Source of the DNA: Cylindrotheca closterium
Lineage: Eukaryota > Bacillariophyta > Bacillariophyceae > Bacillariales > Bacillariaceae
Direction: 5' to 3'
Length of the DNA: 14,394 bases
Assembly: GCA_933822405.4 (NCBI GenBank)
Contig: CAKOGP040001896.1
Span: forward strand, 1 to 14,394
In this document: positions 1 to 8,213 of the stretch, one piece after another
Position numbering within the stretch: position 1 is the first letter of the stretch
Layout of the letters: each line of letters begins with the position of its first letter
Translations under genes and position numbers: made by a program
The notes under the pieces: model-generated
Database searches by the model: none
What the model was told of the DNA's origin: nothing
Seen by the model: only the letters and a program-made list of their open reading frames with translations

Positions 1-1430
1 TGCGGTTCAAGAACACCAACTTGAGACCGGCACCTCCTTTGGACTCTTCCAGCAGGACTATAGCAACACGGCAATTTTGGCGTCAGATACTTGGCTCAAA
101 AGAGTCTGGAAAGAGTTGGAGGACTTGACTCTCCTGTCCTCCCTCTCCGGTGCAAAGGCGACGCCTTGCTCATTGAGGTATTCATGGAGTTGGAAGTGGA
201 TCAGGATGGTTTCACCAAGCCCATTGGCACAAAGGTAAAGCAACCAAAGGGAGGACAATGATGTGAAACTTTGAGGTATGGTCCCCGAGAGTTGATTGTT
301 TGCTGACCGGAAGTTTAAAACAATATAGGCCTTGAGTGCTATTACCAACAAAAGGGCTCAACAGGCAATCACAAGACAATTGGATACATACAAAAGGCAA
401 GATTGGTGAGAGATCCGTGATTTCCAATACTTACCGGTATTGTTCCTGAGAGTTGGTCGCTTCCTACAAGAACATTGGATGACAGGCATAGCGAGCCTGA
501 GAGTTTGTGAGCAAAAACAAAATGGTTGCTTTTGCGAGCCTTGCTTGTTATGGAGCTGAATGGTATCAAAACTAAATACAACCAAAGAAGAGTTTTCTAC
601 AATTTCTGGGATTGTTCTGAACAACACAAACCTTAGCATCCATAACCGAAAGCAAAGCAAGGTAGCAGAAACCATACAATGAGCTTTGTAATTGCATCTG
701 GCAATGATCCTTGCAAATTGTTTGCAACAATTACAGAAGGAAAACAAAGACACAGGGAAGCGGTGAGAAAAGTGAACCTCCAGACTTTGCTACCACATCA
801 AATGGCTCACCGATGGCAAGATTAGTGAGTGGCCCAGGAGAACTATTGGTCAAATAACTGTACACAAAAGTCCAAACTGCAGACGGGCTCTACCAACAGC
901 CAATTTGTGTTCTCAGTCCAACTATCTCCATTTGTCAAGTAGTACAGTGCTATCATTCCAGCCACATGTAACCACTGTTTGAGTCATCTGCATCTGGTTC
1001 CCAGGTATTGGTTTCAACAAGCCAATCCATTGCTTGCTCATCAAACGGTGCGTGGTCCAACAGAATGCCTTCTATCATTGCTCAGCAAGCATCTGCTGTT
1101 GTAGTCGGGGATTGCGACATGGCAGCAGACGGAGACAATGTAGGACGCTTTGTTGGAGATGTTGTTGGGAGCGGGGTGGCATGTTGTGTCAGAGAAACTG
1201 AAGGATTCACCAAAGGGGACTCCGAAGGTGAAAGTGTAGGGAGTACTGTGGGTCTGGGAGTAGGCATCACTGTTGGTCTCTTGGTCAGGCCTGGAGTTGG
1301 AGTTGCCGGAGGTTTCAGAGAAGGAGAGTCAGTAGGTCGAGGTGTCACACCAGGCGCGGGAGCAATTGATGGAGCTTTGGTTGCTTGTCATCTCCAGGTA
1401 TGGGTGTGAAGGGCAGACGGTAGCGGGACT
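1..1430 (-). pseudogene. Leucine-rich-repeat receptor-like gene with Pro/Thr-rich stalk, decayed and cut by the window edge
   Basis: On the minus strand, 1380-1082 encodes a Pro/Thr/Ser-rich stalk with units such as RPTLSPS and KRPTVMPTPRPT. An in-frame TGA at 1084-1082 follows. The same frame then continues into a block containing FDEQAMDWLVETNTW (about 1079-1000). A frame change near 981-990 leads to HVAGMIALYYLTNGDSW (about 965-917), the conserved segment that precedes the repeats in diatom LRR proteins. LRR units follow: NNLQGSLPDAITKL (about 723-680), RTIPEIVENSSLVVFSF (about 620-565), SDQLSGTIPVSIGNHGSLTNLAF (461-393) and SNNQLSGTIPQSFTSLSSL (from about 302). The last two join cleanly across a GTATGT...CAG intron at 391-303. 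The segments before and between the other LRR units contain stops and frame changes that I could not resolve by splicing. Another stop lies upstream of the stalk, near 1390. I see no start codon or membrane anchor. Surface adhesion or recognition is the usual guess for such proteins, but this copy looks non-functional. Misassembly or sequencing errors are the alternative. Confidence 0.7.
303..391 (-). other. Intron between two LRR units in the decayed LRR gene
   Basis: On the minus strand the donor is GTATGT at 391-386 and the acceptor is CAG at 305-303, giving 89 bp. Removing it joins LTNLAF to SNNQLSGTIP through a split Ser codon (T + CA) and restores the LRR consensus exactly. This suggests that part of the exon structure of the LRR gene survives even though other segments are broken. 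Confidence 0.65.
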
Positions 1431-1588
1431 GCATTTAACTTTTTTTGTATTCATATTGATCAATTGATTCATTCATTCCACACATCTTGAATCTGTTGAA
1501 CAACTTGAAACTACAGGGTTGAAACATTTAGCAAACAAAACAACATTGCAAGGCTTTCGTCCATAGGCACAGCAGCTTCAGGCCAGTC

Positions 1589-3677
1589 ATGGTACCAGGA
1601 ATAGAGCGCTTGCCCCGAAGTCCTGATGCTTCTACCCGGCAAAGAAATGGTCGCTGTTTGAAATCAATATTCACGCATCTGTTTGTGTTCGCCTTGGGGA
1701 TGCTAAGCGTCATCAATTTCAATCTACACAAACACATAGGGTCGCTTGGTGATATGAACAGCGATGGATCCAGAAAAGGCAATGGAAGAAATCTTGCCAA
1801 TGGCCGGCAAAATTTCTTTGGCCATGGAAAACCACGGTCATCCTTGTCTTCGAAACAAACGACACTTCCCAACTTCTCAAAGAAGGACTTTGTTTCCAAA
1901 CCAGCCAAGGCGTCCAATACAGAGGTAGACGCAAGGCTACAGGTGGAACGACCGTTCATGGAGAGTGCTTCACGAACAATTATAGATTCCATTTATGATG
2001 TCGAACGAAAATACGTGCCATCAAACGAGTGCAACGCTTGGGGAGGCACAAAATTCATGGAGGAGCTATCGCAATCTTCCAAGTGCTTAGTGGAGGGCGG
2101 AACATCTACCATTGAATCCTTCCGAAATGAAGCCATGGATGTTTACTTTGCAGAAAACGTTGCGGTGCTTGTATCGATGCCAAGTGCCTATGAAAATGAA
2201 GATCAGCGAGCACCCAATTTTTCGCTAGAGGTGGATGGCCAATTGGTTCCGAATCTGAAACAGCGGCTGTCGGGAAAAGAGAAGGATAGTGTTGTTGCCA
2301 AGATGGGTAAAAATATCAAGGAGCGGAAAGGGATTCCAGAATGTACAGAATATATTGAGTACCCTGTCATGCTGATCGACAGTGGAGTGGATACATGGTA
2401 TGACTTGATTCATTCATCCATTCATTTGCTATAGTCCTATATGCTGGATGGCAACCATATTGTTGCTCCGGCAACTAAATTGCACACTGGCACTATGATG
2501 TTGTGATTGTAAACTCACGCGCCTCGTTCTTCTGCAGGAACTGGTGGTTCTTTCTTCAGATCATACTTCGTAAGTCTACATTGAAAGAAGTTACTTTGGG
2601 CTAAATCATATGATTCGGCGCCTCTTGCCTTTCTATGAACGCGGCCATTGCTCATTCACTCTTTTTTTAAATTTGGGCAGACCATTATATAGCCGTGGGT
2701 CTAGTGCAACCACATCTTATGGGAGACTACCACGATGATGCCTTACGGGTCATGCTCACATCGAACGACAACGCGTACTCACGTTCCAATGTTGACGCAT
2801 TTGAATTCATCTTTTCGGATCGACGAGGAAGAGATGCAAGGCAACTGTGGCACATGGGAGAAGATGCAAATTTAGCCAGCACGCATGGGAACAAAGAACA
2901 GAGGTTTTGCTTCCGAAAGGTGCGTTGCATTGAAAGAACGATTCAAGTATTTTCGTCAATCGAGTGTTGTCCCTCTAACTGGCACTTGAATCATAGCTCT
3001 TGTGGGCGCCCGGTGGAGGAGGTGGTGGTGAACTCTTGGTGAATCACGCCCATGGGCACAGTAACTGCTTCTCTTCCATCATATACTCTTACGCAGCTTA
3101 CATCAAAGCTGCTATGCATATTCCCACGCTACCGCGACCGGAAAAGCCTCGAATTGTTTGGGTGGGGTAAGTTTGGATCAACGGATGTCGTTTGTACCGC
3201 TGACGCCATCACTAACTGTGTGCTGCTCGACGAAGACGAGACACTACAAAGGCTGCGAATCCATCCACTTGGCAGCAACGACGTATCATTAACAACCAAG
3301 ACCAAGTCATAATGTACCTGCAAAAGAAATACGAAGCAAAAGGTATTGAATTCATAATTGCCGACTTTTACGGCAAGAAGAAAGATACACCCTTTCAGGA
3401 ACAAGTCCTATTCGTTTCGAAAGCAAATATTATGATTGGAATGCATGGTGCTGGTCTGAACATGTTTCACTTTATGCCCTTCAACTCGGTGGTGGTAGAA
3501 ATCCACCATGGTACACAAGCGCAAAAGAACTCGGCCAACTTTGTGAACCATATACGAGAAGGTGCATATCTGCCGCTCAAGGCTATCATGAAAGCGGGCC
3601 GCAAATTGGACGAGAAGCCAGTCTGGGACAAATTGGAGCAAGCAATTCAAAAATGGCATGATCTGGGTAAACAATAA
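1589..3677 (+). CDS. Glycosyltransferase family 61 (DUF563) protein, type II membrane, five exons
   Basis: My model joins 1589-2397, 2538-2569, 2681-2919, 2997-3166 and 3236-3677, giving 1692 nt and 563 aa. All introns are GT...AG (140, 111, 77 and 69 bp) and phase is kept at each junction. Residues 1-24 are basic. About 25-45 (SIFTHLFVFALGMLSVINF) form one membrane anchor, so a lumenal Golgi or ER enzyme is expected. The stem runs to about residue 150 and the catalytic region follows. It includes NWWFFLQIILRHHY (exons 2/3), LLWAPGGGGGELLVNHAHGH (exon 4), RIVWVG joined to RDTTKAANPSTWQQRRI across the last intron, and IMIGMHGAGLNMFHFMP at about 483-499. The last is the GT61 GxHGAGLxN-like motif. 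Family members transfer xylose, arabinose or GlcNAc to polysaccharides or proteins; donor and acceptor cannot be read here. The ATG at 1589 was chosen because it precedes the anchor. The gene converges on the AAA ATPase gene, with a 174-bp spacer. Confidence 0.82.
2538..2569 (+). other. 32-nt micro-exon of the GT61 gene
   Basis: This exon is flanked by TTCTGCAG at its 5' side and GTAAGT at its 3' side. It completes a split Trp codon (TG + G), encodes NWWFFLQIIL and ends one base into the next codon (C + AC = His). Without it the conserved Trp-rich segment before the HHYIAVGLVQPHLMGDYHD block would be missing and the frame lost, so it is probably a real exon. Automated gene finders may skip it. 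Confidence 0.75.
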
Positions 3678-3683
3678 ACAATC

Positions 3684-3722
3684 TTGTGGCGACGATTTGT
3701 GGCGATGATTTGCGGAGATGCT
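3684..3722 (+). repeat. Three tandem copies of a 13-bp unit between convergent genes
   Basis: The copies are TTGTGGCGACGAT, TTGTGGCGATGAT and TTGCGGAGATGCT; the first two differ at one base. The array starts 7 bp after the GT61 stop codon, so it probably lies in that gene's 3' untranslated region. It is a small local duplication and no function is evident. Confidence 0.7.
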
Positions 3723-3851
3723 AAAGACAAGCACCGATAGAACCCGCAGAACATACTGTGCGACTACCTGCCACGGTTGATTCAACTACCAAATCAGTCA
3801 TCACTGCTATTGCTTGGGACTCCGGCACAGAAAGAAGAGCTTAATTGTATC

Positions 3852-5222
3852 TTAAAGCTGAGGAATATTGTCGCTATCATCGTCATTCTTTCCATTTTCA
3901 ATACTGTTTTGATGTGACAACAGCTGTGATAAGGCTGCTAATTGCTGCATCATCGCATCCTTCTGTGCATTGTTTTCATCACGATGGTCCTTTTGAAATT
4001 GCTGTCTTTCATATTCTGCCGCGTCCTGTCCTGTTCTCTTCACCTTGGTCATGGCATTTTTTAGGTCTTTCACCATCATGGGACGCAATGCGGCCTTGGA
4101 TGTGGGAGGCTGTTCATTTTGCGATCCGTTTGATTTTCTAGACTTGGTCATGACAGCAATTCTTGCTGTTTCTTTCATGACCTCTCGAATTGATTCTCTT
4201 GCAGCACAATGACAAAGTTCTTTCAAGTCACTTCCCGAGTACCCTTTTGTCTCTTTGGCCAATGTTGGCAAATAGTCCTTTGTTGCCGTTGCCATTGGGT
4301 GTCCACTTAAAGTCAAACGAAGGATTTGTAGTCTACCATCTTGCGACGGAAGGGCAATGCGAAACTGGCGTGGAAAGCGTCTAAGAATGGCAGAGTCCAC
4401 GCTGTTTGGTCGGTTAGTAGCTCCTAAGACAATGACAGGTTCTTGATCTTGACGTGTTGTAATGCCATCCCAGAGAGTCAAGAACTCTGCCTTGATTGCA
4501 TTGCCTGCGCCCCCTTCGTTGCTCCCATCGCGTGGATTGAGGAAAGTATCAAGCTCGTCAATGAAAATGACAGCAGGGGCGAGCTTGCGGGACAAACTGA
4601 AAATGGCCGAAACGATCTTGTTCGATTCACCAAACCACTTGGACATGAGCGTGCTGAGACGAACAGCTACAAAAGTTGCGTTGGCTTCCCGTGCAATGGC
4701 CTTTGCAAGCATGGTTTTACCTGTCCCAGGTTGTCCATAGAGCAGAATTCCCGTAGGCTGTGTCAAGAGGTGAGATTCCCGGAATAAATCAGGTCTTTGC
4801 AAAGGCAAAACGGCCAACTCCCATAGTTCCTGTTTGATATCATCAATACCGCCAATATCGGAAAAAGAAGTAGAAATGTCGTCAGGATCAATGACGTCTT
4901 GTGCAATTTGACGTTCGTGGTTGGTCAGTTCTAATGAAGAAGAATCTTTCCCTTGCTTCTCGAGTAGTTTGACCAATCGGTTTTCTGCCCTTCCTAGACT
5001 CGCCGCATTTTGCTCATCCTCGCCTTGAAAAGGTTTCAAAAGTTTAGTCAAGAAAATACTTGCAACGTACGAAGTCGCAATGATTGCGCCAATTTCGAGC
5101 AATAGACCGACTAAACCCGCGATAGCGTTCTCTTTGTCTTTGGACGTCTTGGTTGCTGACTGGCCCACTGGCGAAGCGTTTGACCACCAGGTGGACGAAG
5201 AGCCAGAGGATTGCACCGACAT
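3852..5222 (-). CDS. Msp1/ATAD1-type membrane-anchored AAA ATPase
   Basis: An intronless 456-aa protein. Residues about 33-58 (GLVGLLLEIGAIIATSYVAS and following) form an N-terminal membrane segment after a Ser-rich start. One AAA module follows, beginning near residue 117 at FSDIGGIDDIKQEL. It has Walker A GQPGTGKT (163-170), pore loop SKWFGES (194-200), Walker B VIFIDELD (218-225, with Leu where Ile is usual), sensor-1 GATNRP (267-272) and Arg fingers in LRRFPRQF (280-287). KAEFLTLWDG matches the Msp1/ATAD1 subgroup rather than FtsH, katanin or Cdc48. Family members extract mislocalised tail-anchored proteins from the mitochondrial outer membrane and peroxisomes. The protein is about 90 residues longer than yeast Msp1 or human ATAD1. 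The extra length is mainly a hydrophilic, Gln-rich then acidic C-terminal tail (about 385-456) and a longer N-terminus. Targeting to mitochondrion, peroxisome or a plastid envelope cannot be decided from sequence. Confidence 0.88.
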   Translation of the reverse strand: MSVQSSGSSSTWWSNASPVGQSATKTSKDKENAIAGLVGLLLEIGAIIATSYVASIFLTKLLKPFQGEDEQNAASLGRAENRLVKLLEKQGKDSSSLELTNHERQIAQDVIDPDDISTSFSDIGGIDDIKQELWELAVLPLQRPDLFRESHLLTQPTGILLYGQPGTGKTMLAKAIAREANATFVAVRLSTLMSKWFGESNKIVSAIFSLSRKLAPAVIFIDELDTFLNPRDGSNEGGAGNAIKAEFLTLWDGITTRQDQEPVIVLGATNRPNSVDSAILRRFPRQFRIALPSQDGRLQILRLTLSGHPMATATKDYLPTLAKETKGYSGSDLKELCHCAARESIREVMKETARIAVMTKSRKSNGSQNEQPPTSKAALRPMMVKDLKNAMTKVKRTGQDAAEYERQQFQKDHRDENNAQKDAMMQQLAALSQLLSHQNSIENGKNDDDSDNIPQL

Positions 5223-5575
5223 TATACTTTCACCAGATTAATACAATGTACACGTATACCAAGTAACGCCCTTATTGTTTCTCTGTTGTTTCCGATGGGG
5301 GAGAAAGAACTATTGAAAATATAACATGAATTGTTCTCATGGTCGTCATCATTCATTCTACACGAGTCAAATATTTATTTTTTGACTTTGCGGGAATGCA
5401 CACGTACAACATCCAGGCGCGGCAGTAGGCCTTTATTAGTGTTATTCAGAGACAGTACGGATCTGCTGAAATGTCGTACGTTGAAACTAAAAATGTACCT
5501 TTTGTCTCCATTATTCCACCGCTTAGAAAAGGGGCATGCTTCCGCACCAATAGAATCTGCAACAACGGAATCTTG

Positions 5576-5648
5576 GAATTCAGGCCAACTGCAGGGAATT
5601 CATGCTGCTGCTGACAACTGGGAATTTTTTCAGCAGTTGGCTGAATTC
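5576..5648. repeat. Inverted repeat, 16 bp arms with one bulge and EcoRI-like ends
   Basis: The left arm GAATTCAGGCCAACTGC (5576-5592) pairs with the right arm GCAGTTGGCTGAATTC (5633-5648). There are two 8-bp perfect blocks separated by a single unpaired G at 5584. The loop is about 40 bases. Transcribed, this would fold into a hairpin. I see no flanking target duplication. Confidence 0.6.
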
Positions 5649-5980
5649 GATAGATTCTTTAGTGGCACGCTCGAAAGATGCTATGCTGGCGGATATACCG
5701 TTAGTTGACAAGTTAAGGATTATAACGTACGACGTACGGGCGGGTTTCAGCAGAACCACTTCCCTGTGTTGACCCATGTTAGTTGACACTCTGCAGCCAG
5801 CTCGTTTACGTGTGACCTACAGACGTTGTGGGTTGACCGCAAGACGATGGCTAGAGAGTTTGGTGCAATTGAAATTCAAATTAGCGTGACACGTGCGAGC
5901 GACAGACGGAAAGGACGAACTACAGACGATAGCGAATAAAGTGGATATCAAGATACTGTAGTTGATAGATAGTCATAGCG

Positions 5981-6046
5981 ATAGTGAATAGTTCATAGCA
6001 ATAGTGACAGTGAATATTCAATAGCTCATAGTGAATAGTTCATAGC
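5981..6046. repeat. 19-bp direct repeat in a TGAATAGTTCATAGC-rich tract
   Basis: ATAGTGAATAGTTCATAGC occurs identically at 5981-5999 and 6028-6046. Shorter variants lie between and before them (CATAGCGATAGTGA, CAATAGTGACAGTGAATA, AATAGCTCATAG). Each full copy contains TGAA-TAG-TTCA, a small inverted repeat. The tract looks like local slippage duplication; a clustered binding site is the alternative. Confidence 0.7.
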
Positions 6047-6258
6047 TGCCGGTATAGTGGTACTGCACTGGAGGTATTTATACCTGGTCTGCATCCTTGA
6101 AGTATCTATTTTCTCATGTTTGCCTTCTTGCTGAAATCGTTCAAGTGCCCACCGCACTCTCACAATCGTCCTCATCTTTCTGCTTTTCCAACTTCTAAAG
6201 TAAGGAAGAGTTTGTAATGAACACCAGCCACCCTCCTGCTGCTCCTTACCTATGATCG

Positions 6259-7969
6259 TTACGGTGTTGTTTCCGCCTTGACAGAATAGGGATTCCAGCC
6301 ATTCTCCACTTTCCATCGAATGTGACGTATACGCTCTTTAAACTTGGGGTACGTGCCGACTGGAGGTCCCCTTGCGAAGTTTCTCCCGAAGTATCTTGGA
6401 AAGGTAACGTTGACACCAGATATTTGTTGGGCCTTGTCCAAAGCATTGAACCATTTTACATATGATTGGTCGCTGTAGGATAAGGTGATGCCTTTTTCTT
6501 CATGAACTGAAGTCTTAGCTTCCTTGCCTTGGGGAGGCACCATTTGCAAAAAAGTGGAGAGAAGCTTCTTGCCGTCAAATTCCTTCCCGTTGCTCCTCAT
6601 TTCTCCGTTCAAAGAAGATACTAACTGGTCGAATGTCTTGGTCACCTCCTCTCGACTCGGCGATGGTTCGCCATTTGAAGTTCTATATTGTGTGGAGTTT
6701 TGTTGCCATGGCTTCCCCCGACCTGGATGATGATCACCGAAAGAAGTGTGAAAATTGAATAGGACGCATGCTTTTGCACTGTTGATACCTTTTCTTGGTG
6801 AGATTTTCTCTTACCTGTGAAGTGTCGAAAGTCAGTATATGGCGCATTTTTACTTGTATGACAGGATGCAATATTGATAGGATCGCTTGGACGGTAGTTT
6901 ATAAACGCTTTTTCCATTACTGCTTTGCCGTTTTCGCTACCCCAGTTTTGCACCTGGTAGTTGATGATAAGTGTGACGCTCTGTTTGACATATTTTGTCC
7001 TGATAGGTGAAATCGAAATAGGATGAGGAGCAAGGCGTGAGATGAAAAATTGGGCACGGAAAGGTTCCAAACATTATGAGGAACTGACCAGTGATAGAGC
7101 AAACCCTGATCCGCGTGCACGCCATGCCAAGACCAATTTGTGGAGGTATACTTTGACATTGAGGACATCCATCGATCTGGGGGCTCAATCTTATGACCCC
7201 AGCCTTCAACTTCGTCCCAATGCTCAAACGGAGGCAGAGATAAGGCTTTTTCTTCTGTCGTCTTTATGATCTTTTGGATTTCCTCATAGTCGCTTTCTTG
7301 AGGGCGTAGCATGAAGAAGCCACCATGCGCGGGTTGGTTGGAATAAGATATCACAATATTGTCCTTTAAAAGTGGCTCTCCAGACTCTGGCTCCGACAAC
7401 TCAAAGAGGTAATCCAAGGAACATAACGGCATGACATCACCGTCCATGAATATGACTCGACTGTATTGTGTCATTTGAAGGATTCGAAACTTTTCCAGCA
7501 TCAAAGTGTAAAATACTTCATGAACCATCGAAGAGAACTTTGGAATATATTCAATCTTTACGTTCAGAGCCTCGAGAAGTTTCGATTCGTCCTCCGGAAG
7601 GGCAGTCTCGTTGGTTCTGGCCGACATTTGGATCAAAGCGACAACATCTGCTTGGGATCCAGCTTCTTGTAACACTTGAGCTGCGACGGCTATATTCCAT
7701 ATGAATCCTCGATACTCTGGCTTGTGCTTGCTGCATCCCCCTACTACGAAAGCGTAAGCCCACTTTCTTCTTGCCGGTTCTGCACTTGTTTTCTGCCTAA
7801 ACAGTGATGAAACAGAAGACTGCGAAAGATGGTGACCTTCAGTGTCAACGTTGTCGCCTGTCCATTGTGGAAGGCTCCTATCCAAGAGAAGTGCCTGTCG
7901 CCTCAATGCGACAAGAATCAAAGCCGCAAGAAAGACTACAACGGTCCTCTTGAGCATCGCACCCCTCAT
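6259..7969 (-). CDS. Glycosyltransferase family 8 (glycogenin/PGSIP-like) protein, type II membrane, three exons
   Basis: My model, in coding order, is 7969-7089, 6999-6815 and 6722-6259. The introns are 7088-7000 (89 bp) and 6814-6723 (92 bp), both GT...AG, and the protein is 509 aa. The ATG at 7969 is the first in frame, and a basic-hydrophobic anchor follows at once (RTVVVFLAALILVAL, about 8-22), so the enzyme should face the Golgi or ER lumen. The GT8 motifs are in order: KWAYAFVVGG (69-78), the metal-binding DxD in VIFMDGDVMPL (172-182), HGGFFML (215-221), HADQGLLYHW (285-294) and HFTGRGKPW (353-361). The first intron splits the Trp of YHW|TKYVKQS and the second splits the Gly of HFTG, so both splices restore family motifs. 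Residues after about 365 form a hydrophilic extension of unknown role ending NGWNPYSVKAETTP. GT8 members use UDP-sugars with retention of configuration; the substrate cannot be told. The gene is divergent from the UGT-like gene. Confidence 0.87.
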
Positions 7970-8213
7970 CTTCACTGTGAAAATAATTTGGATAATTTTT
8001 TTTGAATATTGAGACCGTTAAAAAACGTTTTTTAAGAGTCTCCCTGTCCAATAAACCAAAATAGAAATGGAGAATGAGCACTGCCCGAGTTTGCCTCTGA
8101 ACGCATGGAAACGCCAGAACTGTAACTAGCACAAGAGACTAAAGGATCAGACGAACATCATCACAATAATTCCGCTGTTTTAAAAGCCATCCAAGGAACA
8201 TTAAATAAGTGTA
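7970..8213. promoter_or_regulatory. Shared divergent promoter region of the GT8 and UGT-like genes
   Basis: Only 244 bp separate the two oppositely directed start codons, so both 5' UTRs and promoters must lie here or overlap the neighbouring gene. No clear TATA box is placed correctly for either gene. The most prominent element is the AT-rich palindrome at 8011-8042. Co-regulation of the pair is an inference from the arrangement only. Confidence 0.5.
8011..8042. repeat. 32-bp interrupted palindrome in the divergent promoter
   Basis: The core TTAAAAAACGTTTTTTAA (8018-8035) is an exact 18-bp palindrome. It is flanked symmetrically by GAGAC (8011-8015) and GTCTC (8038-8042). Fourteen of the sixteen base-pair positions match; only 8016-8017 against 8036-8037 fail. 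It lies about 40 bp upstream of the GT8 start codon. A dyad binding site or a hairpin in the GT8 leader is possible. Confidence 0.75.

Larger units (their letters stand above)
5223..6258. other. About 1 kb gene-poor spacer with small repeats
   Basis: This region lies between the AAA ATPase start and the GT8 stop. Its first bases should hold the ATPase promoter and 5' UTR, and its last bases the GT8 3' UTR; both are transcribed leftward. The middle has no open frame with a credible start or a recognisable domain. It does contain an inverted repeat (5576-5648), an 11-bp direct repeat GTTAGTTGACA (5700-5710 and 5779-5789), a near-palindromic GTACGACGTAC stretch near 5726-5736, and a cluster of TGAATAGTTCATAGC-type repeats (about 5970-6046). 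A degraded mobile-element end is possible but not shown. Confidence 0.6.

Noticed and set aside
1008..1409. Plus-strand open frame of 133 codons rich in Gly and Val
   Set aside because: It is the antisense shadow of the Pro/Thr-rich stalk of the LRR gene; its Gly/Val bias comes from the complementary codons.
2401..2430. ATTC-type simple repeat in GT61 intron 1, with a similar run at about 1464-1480
   Set aside because: These are ordinary microsatellite-like runs; the similarity between the two is explained by the ATTC unit.
4443..4787. Plus-strand open frames opposite the AAA ATPase
   Set aside because: They are antisense to the Walker A and B region of a well-supported gene and have no family similarity of their own.
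5331..5708. Plus-strand open frame of 125 codons in the spacer
   Set aside because: It opens with TTG, not ATG. The first internal ATG leaves only about 70 residues with no domain, and the frame spans an inverted repeat. It is probably a chance frame.
5580..5789. Minus-strand open frame of 69 codons opposite the previous one
   Set aside because: It is short, has no family resemblance, and overlaps the inverted repeat and one copy of the 11-bp direct repeat.
5847..5939. Small plus-strand ORF of 30 codons starting MAREFGAIEIQ
   Set aside because: It has an ATG start but is very short, has no recognised motif and sits in repeat-rich spacer. It cannot be told from chance.
6072..6085. AGGTAT-TT-ATACCT inverted repeat containing TATTTATA
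   Set aside because: It is too short and AT-rich to separate from chance, and it is not positioned for any gene start identified.
5769..6250. Possible solo LTR starting TGTTGACC
   Set aside because: A TG start, a TATA-like stretch and repeats are suggestive, but I found no matching terminal CA with a target-site duplication and no second LTR copy.
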